Positions 50,871 to 58,879 of a stretch of 64,000 nucleotides of DNA are shown piece by piece. The notes below the pieces were generated by a model. That model saw nothing but the letters and a program-made list of their open reading frames with translations, ran no database searches and was not told the DNA's origin. This DNA comes from a candidate division KSB1 bacterium. GTDB lineage: Bacteria; Zhuqueibacterota; Zhuqueibacteria; Zhuqueibacterales; Zhuqueibacteraceae. A program made the position numbers and the translations under genes. Position 1 is the stretch's first letter, and every line of letters begins with the position of its first letter. The stretch spans positions 1-64,000 of the forward strand of contig JAPDQB010000025.1 in NCBI GenBank assembly GCA_034506175.1, written 5' to 3'.

Positions 50871-52271
50871 ATGCTCGAAAAACAACGCACGATAACAAAA
50901 GCAGTTTCCATTTCCGGCGTCGGCTTGCACACCGGCAATCCGACCAACATGACGTTTCATCCGGCGCCGCCGAACAACGGCATTATTTTTAGACGCCTCG
51001 ACCTGCCCGATTCCCCCCAGGTGAAGGCCGATATTGATAATGTCATTGATATCTCACGCGGCACCACCATTGCCAAGGGGGAGGCGGTTGTGCACACCGT
51101 CGAACACGTTCTCGCGGCGGTGGCCGGATTGATGATTGATAATGTCATCATTGATTTGGATGCCAACGAGCCGCCGGTGATGGATGGCAGCGCCCTGCCG
51201 TTCGTGCAGGTTTTGAAGCAAGGCGGCATCGTCGAACAAGATTCGCCGCGCGATTATATCGTCATCGACAAAACCATTGTTTATTCCGAAGAAAAACGCG
51301 GCGTCGACATCGTGGTGTTCCCCTCGGATGAATTTCGCATCACGTTTCTCATTGATTATCACAACAGCGCGCTGGCGACGCAATACACCGCCATCTACTC
51401 TTTGAAGGGCGAATTTGAAAACGAATTTGCCCCGGCGCGCACCTTTTGTTTTCTTTCCGAAGTCGAGCCGCTGTTGCAGCAGGGATTGATTAAAGGCGGC
51501 AATTTGGACAATGCGATTGTGTTTATCGACCGCAAAATCGAAGAGAACGAAGTGGGCCGACTGAAACAGCTTTTCAAAATAACCGGCGACGATGTCAAAA
51601 TCGGCCTGAACGGCATTTTGAACGGCAAGGAGCTGCGCTTCAAAAATGAGCCGGTGCGACACAAGGCGCTGGATTTGCTCGGCGATCTGGCGCTGCTCGG
51701 CATGCCGTTGAAGGCCCATGTGCAAGCGGCGCGCTCCGGCCACGCCGCCAATGTCGAATTGGTCAAGCGCATCCGCAAAGAATATCAAAAAATTCAAATT
51801 ACTTCGAAATACCAGGGCGGGCGCAAAGGCGATTTCGTGCTGGATTCGCAGGCGATTTTGAAGATTCTGCCGCATCGTTATCCGTTCATTATGGTGGATC
51901 GCATCCTCGATTTGATTCCGCAGGAGCGCGTGGTCGGCATCAAGAATGTCACCATCAACGAGCCGTTTTTTCAAGGGCATTTTCCCGATCATCCGATCAT
52001 GCCCGGGGTGTTGATTCTCGAAGCGATGGCGCAAGTCGGCGGCGTGTTGTTGTTGAACACCGAATCCAATCCCGAAGACAAATTGGTTTATTTTACCGGC
52101 CTGGACAAAGTCAAATTTCGCAAGCCGGTTCGTCCTGGCGACCAGGTTCGTTTCGAGGTGGAAATGTTGAAGTACCGTCAATCGCTTTGCAAGATGGCCG
52201 GCAAAGCGTTCGTCGCCAATGAGCTCGTCTGCGAAGCCGAGTTGTCGGCGGCGGTGGTCAATCGAACTTGA
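50871..52271 (+). CDS. lpxC/fabZ: Bifunctional LpxC deacetylase / FabZ dehydratase
   Basis: 466 residues from ATG 50871 with GGAGGAGGA upstream. LpxC part (1-~310): zinc ligands in [29 protein letters not shown] and [12 protein letters not shown]. FabZ part (~320-466): [19 protein letters not shown] and [20 protein letters not shown] with catalytic His and Glu. One polypeptide commits UDP-acyl-GlcNAc to lipid A and dehydrates 3-hydroxyacyl-ACP, competing uses of the same acyl pool. The fusion is typical of Bacteroidota and relatives. Confidence 0.97.
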   Translation: MLEKQRTITKAVSISGVGLHTGNPTNMTFHPAPPNNGIIFRRLDLPDSPQVKADIDNVIDISRGTTIAKGEAVVHTVEHVLAAVAGLMIDNVIIDLDANEPPVMDGSALPFVQVLKQGGIVEQDSPRDYIVIDKTIVYSEEKRGVDIVVFPSDEFRITFLIDYHNSALATQYTAIYSLKGEFENEFAPARTFCFLSEVEPLLQQGLIKGGNLDNAIVFIDRKIEENEVGRLKQLFKITGDDVKIGLNGILNGKELRFKNEPVRHKALDLLGDLALLGMPLKAHVQAARSGHAANVELVKRIRKEYQKIQITSKYQGGRKGDFVLDSQAILKILPHRYPFIMVDRILDLIPQERVVGIKNVTINEPFFQGHFPDHPIMPGVLILEAMAQVGGVLLLNTESNPEDKLVYFTGLDKVKFRKPVRPGDQVRFEVEMLKYRQSLCKMAGKAFVANELVCEAELSAAVVNRT

Positions 52272-52276
52272 ATTTC

Positions 52277-53098
52277 ATGCCAACTGGCAACGACATCATG
52301 CCTTTCGACTCGACGGATTCCAACGCGATTGTTGTTCATCCGACGGCCATTGTTGATCCCAAGGCCGAGCTTGAAACCGGCATCACCATCGGCCCATATT
52401 GCGTGATTGAGGCCAATGTTCGCATCGGCAAAAACTGCCGCATTGGCCCGCACGTGCACATGGCCTCCGGCACGAGACTCGGCGCAGACTGCCGCGTCTT
52501 CACTGGCGCCGCCCTCGGCAACCCGCCGCAGGATTTGAAATTTGGCGGCGAAGAGACGACGCTCGAAATCGGCGAGCGCACGACGATTCGCGAGTTTGCC
52601 ACGCTCAACCGCGGCACCAAAGATCATTGGAAAACCGTTGTCGGCAGCGATTGTTTGCTGATGGCCTATTCGCATGTCGCGCATGATTGCGTCGTCGGCA
52701 ATCATTGCATTCTCGCCAATTCCGTCAATCTCGCCGGCCACGTTGTCATCGAAGACTGGGCCAGTCTCGGCGGCATGGTGCCGGTGCATCAATTCGTTCG
52801 CATCGGCCAGCACAGCTTTGTTGGCGGCGCTTTTCGCGTCGTCAAAGATATTCCGCCGTATATTCTGGCCGTCGGTGAGCCGATGACTTTTGGCGGTTTG
52901 AATTCGGTTGGATTGAGCCGCCGGGGCTTTTCGGAACAGGCGATCCTGGCGCTCAAGCGCGCCTATAAAGTGCTCTACAAATCAAAGCTCAATGTCAGCC
53001 AGGCCGTGCGGCGCATTCGCGAAGAATGCGAGCTGACGCCGGAAGTGCAGAACGTGCTGGCGTTTATTGAGAAGAGTGAGCGGGGGATTATTGGGTGA
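52277..53098 (+). CDS. lpxA: UDP-N-acetylglucosamine acyltransferase
   Basis: 273 residues from ATG 52277 (ATG 52298 possible). Beta-helix repeats (ITIGPYCVIEANVRIGKNCR), catalytic His in YSHVAHDCVVGNHC, and the C-terminal helical domain (LNSVGLSRRGFSEQAILALK). First step of lipid A synthesis. Begins 5 bases after the LpxC/FabZ stop. Last core gene of the cluster. Confidence 0.96.
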   Translation: MPTGNDIMPFDSTDSNAIVVHPTAIVDPKAELETGITIGPYCVIEANVRIGKNCRIGPHVHMASGTRLGADCRVFTGAALGNPPQDLKFGGEETTLEIGERTTIREFATLNRGTKDHWKTVVGSDCLLMAYSHVAHDCVVGNHCILANSVNLAGHVVIEDWASLGGMVPVHQFVRIGQHSFVGGAFRVVKDIPPYILAVGEPMTFGGLNSVGLSRRGFSEQAILALKRAYKVLYKSKLNVSQAVRRIREECELTPEVQNVLAFIEKSERGIIG

Positions 53099-53117
53099 AA
53101 AGTTTATTGAGGCATTT

Positions 53118-53399
53118 TTGAAAAAGCGTTTTTCTAGAACCAACGGACGTTCGTCTAAAGCTCTTACACGCTATAATTTCAGCGCAACCGTTTGGGCCGA
53201 AGGCAAATATTATGTTTCTAAATGCCCGGAGTTGGGCGTGACAAGTTTTGGCACAACACCGGAAACGGCTTTACAAAAATTGGGCGAAGCGGTTGAATTG
53301 TATTTGGAAAATGCTCGGCTGCTTGGAATGCTGACCCATCTATCCCCGGTGTTAAAATCTAAACATCGTTTTGTGACGATGATGGAGGTTGCTGTTTAG
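53118..53399 (+). CDS. hicB: HicB-type antitoxin
   Basis: 93 residues from TTG 53118, preceded by GAGG at five bases; starts at 53076 (GTG) would overlap lpxA. Core HicB partial-RNase-H-like fold: YNFSATVWAEGKYYVSKCPE then LGVTSFGTTPETALQKLGEA and VELYLENARLLG. No C-terminal HTH/RHH domain. Stop and toxin start overlap as TAGTG (53397-53401). The cognate HicA is frameshifted. Confidence 0.82.
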   Translation: MKKRFSRTNGRSSKALTRYNFSATVWAEGKYYVSKCPELGVTSFGTTPETALQKLGEAVELYLENARLLGMLTHLSPVLKSKHRFVTMMEVAV

Positions 53400-53636
53400 T
53401 GGGCCGTTTGCCTAGTTTATTCCTCACGCGAAGTTATCCGGCCATTGCGTAAAGCTGGGTTTGAATTCGCTCCGAAAAGAGGCAAGTGTAGTCATACCGC
53501 TATGGTGCGGCAAAGACATGGCGAGCCAACCCGACTGGTGATTATTCCGAAAGCCAAAGATTTGCCGCGAGGCACTTTAATGGGGATTTTGTTTCAAGCT
53601 GGATTGACAACTGAAGAATTTTTAAACTTACTTTAA
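53399..53636 (+). pseudogene. hicA: HicA-type mRNA interferase toxin, frameshifted
   Basis: From GTG 53399 the frame reads GRLPSL and then breaks. Removing one T at about 53420-53422 restores SSREVIRPLRKAGFEFAPKR, GKCSHTAMVRQRHGEPTRLV and the tail MGILFQAGLTTEEFLNLL to the TAA at 53634. The catalytic GSH motif is CSH here. A single-base insertion close to the start inactivates the toxin unless recoded. Confidence 0.82.
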
Positions 53637-53853
53637 TGTGATGCCTGGATATTTTTGAAACTTTTATGCAACACGCCATGACCACCACCGCCTTCACGCT
53701 TGACGGGTTTCGGATTGCGAAAACCCTCGGCGTCGTGCGCGGCATCACCGTGCGCTCGCGCTCGATTTTCGGCACCATCGGCGGCGCTTTGCAAGCGATT
53801 GTCGGATGCATTCATATTGGTTGCGGTTTTCAAGCGGAGGCAAGGGTAGCATT

Positions 53854-53949
53854 ATGGCAGTGATAGCGATGTTCTATGAGGAATTGATGGCAGATTGGGA
53901 GCTTGCTAGTCAGGGTCAAATCGTTTTCAAAATTGATCCTTTAAAATAG
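53854..53949 (+). pseudogene. DUF4160 remnant with internal deletion
   Basis: 31 codons: MAVIAMFYE matches the family start (MPTISMFYG-like) and joins directly to ELMADWELASQGQIVFKIDP, the family C-terminus. About 50 central codons are missing but the frame is kept. DUF4160 and DUF2442 are commonly adjacent and considered toxin-antitoxin-like. Confidence 0.7.
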
Positions 53950-53959
53950 GAGTGGCCCT

Positions 53960-54247
53960 ATGAACCCCAGAGTTAAAAGTGTCGAACCAAACTCGGATTA
54001 TACAGTAACGCTGACTTTTACCAATGGGGAAATCAAGTCTTTTGACGTGAAGCCTTATTTAAATAAAGGTATATTTCAAGAGTTGAAAGATTTGCGCTTA
54101 TTTAATTCCGTTAAGCCTTTTCTGGGAAGTATTCAATGGAAGAACGGCCAAGATCTTTGCCCGGATACATTATATTTGGAAAGTGTGCCAATATCTCATC
54201 TCGCCGCTTCTGGAAGCGGCAAGCCGATGACCGAGGAAGTTTTATAA
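53960..54247 (+). CDS. DUF2442 family protein
   Basis: 95 residues. NPRVKSVEPNSDYTVTLTFT, then NGEIKSFDVKPYLNKGIFQE and IQWKNGQDLCPDTLYLESVP are standard DUF2442 segments. AGGAG precedes the ATG. Intact, unlike its DUF4160 partner; it may be the retained antitoxin-like half of the cassette (inference). Confidence 0.85.
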   Translation: MNPRVKSVEPNSDYTVTLTFTNGEIKSFDVKPYLNKGIFQELKDLRLFNSVKPFLGSIQWKNGQDLCPDTLYLESVPISHLAASGSGKPMTEEVL

Positions 54248-54504
54248 AAATTTTGCAGCGGCAATATCACGTTGTTCCCAGAATTGTGTAAGAAAACCCG
54301 CGCCGAAGCGTTTGACATGATGGTGACACACGCCGAACGGCTCGGCGCCAACGCGGTGATCGGAATCCGCTACGACGCCAACGAGGTGATGGATGGCGTG
54401 ACCGAAGTGTTGTGCTATGGAACCGCGGTTGTCGTGGAGCGGGCGTGAAGCAAAATTGTTTGCAGTAATGCACGAAAATTTTTAAATTAAGCGCGAGGAG
54501 GAGC

Positions 54505-55393
54505 ATGCACGAACTTGACCATGCGGTAAAAGTTGTTTGTGCCTCGCATCCGGATTGTTTTTTGGATTTGTTCTATGGCCGTGGGCATAAAGTACTCTTG
54601 AAAAGCGTTGAAGATGCGCAAATTCAAATTCCCGAGCACCGCGCTGACAAAGTTTGGCGCATCCAAGACGGAGTTCGTGAAGGTTGCGTCACGCTTGAAG
54701 CGATTGCCGCGCCGGATCGCCGCGATTTTCCCGGCATTTAATTTAAAAAATGCCGCGTTGCAGGTTCATTTCAATCTGCCGGTGATCACAGTTCTGATCT
54801 ATTTGGAGCGTGGCAAATACGCTGCTTTTCCCGACGGCTATGAAAATGAACTCGGCGGTCTCGTGAACGCGCATCGGTTTGCGCGAATTTTGCTTTGGGA
54901 ACATGAAGCGAGAATTCGAAGTGGTGAGTTAACAGAGTTGGCGCCGTTTCTGCCGTTGTTTTATGATGACCCCAAACCTGATATCTTGGAGGTAGAGAAT
55001 CAGATAATTGAGACAATTTCTGATCCGCAGCAACGTTTGGAGTTGAAAAGTATCGGGGCGATCATTGCAGCGCGGCATTTTAGTGAAGAAATCGTTCAAC
55101 GATATTTTAAGCTGGAGTTCCCCATGATCCGTGAAACCACAATTTTTAAAGAATGGCTCGACCAGCGCTATAATGAAGGCCGCGTTGATGGCGAAATCAG
55201 CGGCAAGCAACGGCTCTTGAAAAAACAGCTTGAAAGAAAATTCGGACCGCTTTCACAGGAGCTAAAAAAACAGTTGCAGGAACTTGACGTCGAGCAGTTG
55301 GATTTGCTCGCCATGGATTTCCTTGATCTTGCAACCGTCGATGATCTGCAAGCCTGGCTGATGCGCGAGACAGCATCAATTCACCTCAACTGA
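54505..55393 (+). pseudogene. Rpn/PD-(D/E)XK nuclease family protein with DUF4351-like tail, frameshifted
   Basis: First frame from ATG 54505 (GAGGAG upstream): HELDHAVKVVCASHPDCFLD, IQIPEHRADKVWRIQDGVRE, then EAIAAPDRRDFPG, ending at TAA 54739. Deleting one A at about 54736 restores FNLKNAALQVHFNLPVITVL, then YLERGKYAAFPDGYENELGG and a DUF4351-like tail (KKQLERKFGPLSQELKKQLQ, DFLDLATVDDLQAWL) to 55393. A single-base insertion splits an otherwise complete gene of the recombination-promoting nuclease/transposase-like superfamily. Confidence 0.8.
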
Positions 55394-55406
55394 GCAATTA
55401 GTTTTA

Positions 55407-56240
55407 ATGCGCTGGCGATTTCTCAACACCGGCGCGCAGGCCGGCGATTATAACATGGCGCTCGACGCGGCCATGGCGCAAAGCAGTGTCACCAACGCGC
55501 CGGCGCTGCGGGTTTTCAAATGGCAGCCGGATTGCATCTCGCTGGGTTATCATCAAAATGCCGGTGAAATCGATCTGGAAAAATGCCGGCAAGCGGGCAT
55601 CGAGGTGACGAGACGTCCAACCGGCGGCCGGGCGATTTTACACGCGCAGGAACTGACCTACAGTGTCGTCATTCCGGCAACGCATGACTGGTTCAAAATT
55701 TTGCCGCTCGATCTTTACCGCCATTTGAGCGAAGCGATTGCCGTCGGCTTGCGACATCTCGGCGCCGAGGTTGATTTCGCGCCGGGAGAAAAGCTGCACG
55801 TCGAAGGCCGGCCGCTGCGGATGGCTTGTTTTGCCAGCGCGGCGCGCAACGAATTGACCGCTGCCGGAAAAAAAATCGTCGGTAGCGCGCAAAGGCGGTT
55901 CCGCCAGGGAATTTTGCAGCACGGCTCGATTCTGCTCGACGCGGCGCACGAAAAGTTGCCGGAATTTTTAACCGGCGATGAAAGCGGCCGCGCCATCGAG
56001 CGCCGGCGCTTGAAAAATCATACCACCACCTTGCGGCAAGTCTGCGGCCGCCTCGTCGATTTTGAGGAAACCGCGTTGGCGTTGCGCCGCGGTTTTGCTG
56101 AGACCTTGAACATCGATTTTTTAAATGATGCGATAACCGCTGAAGAACACAAAATAGCCGAGAGGTGGCAAGAACGTTTTCGGATCCTGAACCTTAAACC
56201 AAGAGAGGAATTATGCGCAAGCAAACCACTGCAATCCTGA
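55407..56240 (+). CDS. lipM: Lipoyl/octanoyl transferase, LipM/LplA-like
   Basis: 277 residues. EVTRRPTGGRAILHAQELTY is the RRxxGGGxxxH-like motif of the biotin/lipoate ligase fold, and the Cys in RMACFASAARNELTAAGKKI followed by VGSAQRR fits the catalytic Cys of LipM-type octanoyltransferases rather than a pure ligase. Provides lipoyl groups for E2 and GcvH proteins, relevant to the E1 (17859) and gcvT (61501) genes in this window. Its last 28 bases overlap the next gene. Confidence 0.85.
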   Translation: MRWRFLNTGAQAGDYNMALDAAMAQSSVTNAPALRVFKWQPDCISLGYHQNAGEIDLEKCRQAGIEVTRRPTGGRAILHAQELTYSVVIPATHDWFKILPLDLYRHLSEAIAVGLRHLGAEVDFAPGEKLHVEGRPLRMACFASAARNELTAAGKKIVGSAQRRFRQGILQHGSILLDAAHEKLPEFLTGDESGRAIERRRLKNHTTTLRQVCGRLVDFEETALALRRGFAETLNIDFLNDAITAEEHKIAERWQERFRILNLKPREELCASKPLQS

Positions 56241-57061
56241 TGCTGCTCGCCGGATGCTTATTCTTCACGAGCGTCTCGTCGCAAGACTTCTCGAAGACGA
56301 CCATCGGCAAAAACTACACGGGACTGAAAAATGCCGACAGGGACAATAAAACGAATCGCGCCGACGATGATTTTGACAAGCAAATCGAATCCATCGTCAA
56401 GCTGTTTAGCTCTCTGGTCGGCAGCGGCTTCGTGAACACCGCCTCGCTGCATAATATTGCCGGCATTGACGTTGGCCTTCGCGGCGTCATCACGGCCATT
56501 CCGGATGAATTCAAAAGCATTGTGCCGGATGACATCAAGAGAAAATATGGCGTCACCGATCCCTTGACCGGCGAAAAAACGGTTCCGTTTCCGTTTTTGC
56601 ACGCCAGCCTCGGCTTGCCGGGGAATTTTGAAGTTATGGCGAAATTTATTACTTTTAAAGTAGCCGACAAGCCGGATGGCAACATCACCTTGCTCGGTGG
56701 CGCGCTGAAATACGGCCTGGTGCGAGGCAACGCCGCGGTGCCGGCAATCACGCTGCTCGGCGGCTATCAAACGATTATCGTGCCGGATGAATACGCATTC
56801 GGTAATGTTTCAACCTACAGTCTTAAAGGCTACATCAGCAAAGGTTTTGTCATTGCGACGGTTTATGCCGGCGGCGGCATCGATCACACGCGATTGAAAA
56901 TCGACATTCCGGGTCTCATCACCAGAAGTTATGATGTGACCTACCCCAGCGGCACGGTTGGCTTGACGATCACGCCGTTTCCGCTGGTCAAAGTCAACGC
57001 CGACTATAATTTCGGCGAGCTGAAAAATATTGCCGTCGGCGTTGGGCTTAGCATTCGCTAA
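56213..57061 (+). CDS. Outer-membrane beta-barrel protein, DUF6588-like
   Basis: 282 residues; GAGAGGA just before ATG 56213 supports this start despite the overlap with lipM. Signal peptide (TAILMLLAGCLFFTSVSSQ), a soluble N-terminal part with a conserved GLRGVITAIPDEF segment, then regular amphipathic strands (FEVMAKFITFKVADKPDGN, VKVNADYNFGELKNIAVGV) and a C-terminal Arg after GLSI. Transport or structural role unknown. A terminator follows at 57121-57173. Confidence 0.65.
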   Translation: MRKQTTAILMLLAGCLFFTSVSSQDFSKTTIGKNYTGLKNADRDNKTNRADDDFDKQIESIVKLFSSLVGSGFVNTASLHNIAGIDVGLRGVITAIPDEFKSIVPDDIKRKYGVTDPLTGEKTVPFPFLHASLGLPGNFEVMAKFITFKVADKPDGNITLLGGALKYGLVRGNAAVPAITLLGGYQTIIVPDEYAFGNVSTYSLKGYISKGFVIATVYAGGGIDHTRLKIDIPGLITRSYDVTYPSGTVGLTITPFPLVKVNADYNFGELKNIAVGVGLSIR

Positions 57062-57120
57062 GCCATTACAAATGAAATCTTAGCAAAAAAGCAAAGAAAT
57101 CTGGCCCACAGAAATGAACT

Positions 57121-57173
57121 CTCACGGAAATAAAATATTTTTATAATTCATTTCCGTGAGCGATTATTTTTTT
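57121..57173 (+). terminator. Rho-independent terminator
   Basis: CTCACGGAAAT (57121-57131) pairs perfectly with ATTTCCGTGAG (57150-57160), followed by CGATTATTTTTTT. Ends the lipM/barrel transcript, just before dxr. Confidence 0.82.
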
Positions 57174-57201
57174 GATTGCGGCTTATCCGCGTTGGGTATT
57201 T

Positions 57202-58353
57202 ATGAAACGTCTGACCATTCTGGGTTCAACCGGCTCCATCGGCGTCAATTGTTTGAACGTGGTGGAGACGCACGCCGGTGAATTTGAAGTCGCTTATTTG
57301 GCGGCGCACGCCAATGTGGCGCTGCTCCATCAACAAGCGCAGCGCTTTCGGCCCCGCGCCGTCGTCGTCGTGCAGCCGCCGGCCGAGCGGAATTGGATGG
57401 AACGTTTCAAAAAAATCGGCGTCGAGTTTTTAACCGGCGCCGCGGCTTTGGTGGAAATCGCCGGCGCGACTGATGTCGAAGTCGTGGTGAATGCCATCGT
57501 CGGCGCTGCCGGCTTGCCGGCCACGCGGCAGGCGCTGCAGAAAGGCCGCACCGTGGCGTTGGCCAACAAAGAAACGCTGGTCGTCGCCGGGGAATTGATC
57601 ACCGCCACGGCGCGAAAGCACGGCGGTGTGTTGATTCCGATTGACAGCGAGCACAGCGCGGTGTGGCAATGCCTGGTGGGCGAATCGCGGCAGCGCATCG
57701 AGAAGCTGGTTCTCACCGCCTCCGGCGGGCCGTTTCGGCAGCGTCCCAAAGATGATTTCGCCGGCATCACCGTCGCCGAAGCGTTGAATCATCCCAACTG
57801 GACGATGGGCCGCAAGATCACGATTGATTCGGCGACGCTGATGAACAAAGGCCTGGAGGTGATCGAAGCGCATTGGCTCTTCGAGGTGGCGGTGGATCGC
57901 ATTCACGTCGTGATTCACCCGCAGTCGATCATTCACTCGATGGTGGAATTTGTCGACGGCTCGATCAAAGCGCAATTGGGCGTTCCGGATATGAGAGTGC
58001 CGATTCAATACGCCCTGACTTATCCGGATCGGCTGCCGAATGAATTTCCGCGTCTGAATTTTCAACAGTGGCGCCAGCTCGATTTTCACGAGCCGGATCT
58101 CGAGAAATTTATGTGCTTGCGTTTGGCGTACGAAGCGCTGCGCGAAGGCGGCACCGCTCCGGCGGTTCTCAATGCGGCGAACGAAGAGGCGGTACACGCT
58201 TTTTTAGCCGAGACCATCCGCTTCGACCGCATTCCGCATCTCATTGACAGCGCCTTGCAAAAGCACCAGAACCACCGCCAGGCGGATTTTGACGGCGTGC
58301 TGGCGGCGGATCGGTGGGCGCGGGATTTTGTCAAAAAACAAATAGGATGTTGA
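57202..58353 (+). CDS. dxr: 1-deoxy-D-xylulose 5-phosphate reductoisomerase
   Basis: 383 residues from ATG 57202. NADPH-binding start KRLTILGSTGSIGVN, metal/substrate motif IPIDSEHSAVWQCLVG, and SGGPFR followed by HPNWTMGRKITIDSATLMNK. Second step of the MEP isoprenoid pathway, producing MEP from DXP. Weak ribosome site. Upstream of rseP as in many bacteria, with one small gene between. Confidence 0.97.
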   Translation: MKRLTILGSTGSIGVNCLNVVETHAGEFEVAYLAAHANVALLHQQAQRFRPRAVVVVQPPAERNWMERFKKIGVEFLTGAAALVEIAGATDVEVVVNAIVGAAGLPATRQALQKGRTVALANKETLVVAGELITATARKHGGVLIPIDSEHSAVWQCLVGESRQRIEKLVLTASGGPFRQRPKDDFAGITVAEALNHPNWTMGRKITIDSATLMNKGLEVIEAHWLFEVAVDRIHVVIHPQSIIHSMVEFVDGSIKAQLGVPDMRVPIQYALTYPDRLPNEFPRLNFQQWRQLDFHEPDLEKFMCLRLAYEALREGGTAPAVLNAANEEAVHAFLAETIRFDRIPHLIDSALQKHQNHRQADFDGVLAADRWARDFVKKQIGC

Positions 58354-58401
58354 CTTTTTGCATTTAAGCAAAATACTTCCAAACCTTTTACGAGGTGAAT
58401 T

Positions 58402-58770
58402 ATGGATGATCAAGAACGTCAGAAGCGTCTGAAAATGGCGCAACTGGTTGCCAAAGAGTTCGCCAAACGGGATCAAACCAGAAAACTGAACCAAAATCAG
58501 ACTCAAACAAAGAAAGAGGATGGTAAGCTGAGATTTTGGATTTCCGAAGATGAGTCCAAACAATTGGACAACATGACAGTACGGGCGCTGGCTGAAAATC
58601 CAGAGGCCGCGCGTGCCTTCTTTGACCAATATGGCGTGTTTCTAAGAGAAGAAGATGGGCAAATTATAGAGACGCGTGATTATGCCGTAATCGAGAATTC
58701 AACCCTAACGACCAGTTGGCCTGATATTGATGAGAACTCACTGGGGTTTAATTGGGATGCCAGATATTAG
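58402..58770 (+). CDS. Hypothetical protein
   Basis: 122 residues with GAGGTG before ATG 58402. Highly charged: a Lys/Gln-rich N-terminus (RQKRLKMAQLVAKEFAKRDQ), then an acidic globular part (AENPEAARAFFDQYGVFLRE) ending NSLGFNWDARY. No signal peptide or TM. It interrupts the usual dxr-rseP pairing. Family not recognised. Confidence 0.55.
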   Translation: MDDQERQKRLKMAQLVAKEFAKRDQTRKLNQNQTQTKKEDGKLRFWISEDESKQLDNMTVRALAENPEAARAFFDQYGVFLREEDGQIIETRDYAVIENSTLTTSWPDIDENSLGFNWDARY

Positions 58771-58825
58771 GCAAACGACGGCATGAAAAAGAAATCTGGT
58801 TTGCTGACGCAAAGTGCTGAAATTA

Positions 58826-58845
58826 TCGCCTACGGCCGTAGGCGA
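58826..58845. repeat. 20-base perfect palindrome
   Basis: TCGCCTACGGCCGTAGGCGA reads identically on both strands, 35 bases before the rseP start. It lies inside a poor 29-codon frame (58783-58872) that has no ribosome site and is not called as a gene. Confidence 0.6.
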
Positions 58846-58879
58846 CCGGTCAATGAGTTTGATTTGAAATGAGGTTATT

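Larger units (their letters stand above)
53807..54259 (+). mobile_element. DUF4160/DUF2442 gene cassette inserted in ybjQ
   Basis: Boundaries are inferred from restoration of the ybjQ frame. The left end begins TGCATTCATATT and the right end finishes AAATTTTGCAGC, so the tips are weakly inverted (TGCA...TGCA). The cassette holds only a ribosome site, a shrunken DUF4160 frame and an intact DUF2442 frame, with 47 bases before and 12 after. No transposase and no clear target duplication. Confidence 0.65.
53678..54448 (+). pseudogene. YbjQ/UPF0145-family gene split by an inserted cassette
   Basis: 5' part from ATG 53678: TTTAFTLDGFRIAKTLGVVR then GALQAIVG, ending at codon GGA 53804-53806. 3' part resumes at GGC 54260: GNITLFPELCKKTRAEAFDM, AERLGANAVIGIRYDANEVM, GVTEVLCYGTAVVVERA, TGA 54446-54448. 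Joined, they give GALQAIVG-GNITLFPELC, exactly the family sequence in one frame. The 453 bases between are foreign to the gene and hold a DUF4160 remnant and a DUF2442 gene. Confidence 0.85.

Noticed and set aside
46486..53098. bamA-skp-lpxD-lpxC/fabZ-lpxA as a novel operon
   Set aside because: The order and the LpxC-FabZ fusion are well known in Bacteroidota and relatives; only the repeat tract before lpxD is unusual.
58783..58872. A 29-codon frame between the hypothetical gene and rseP
   Set aside because: No ribosome site, contains the 20-base palindrome, and no family resemblance.
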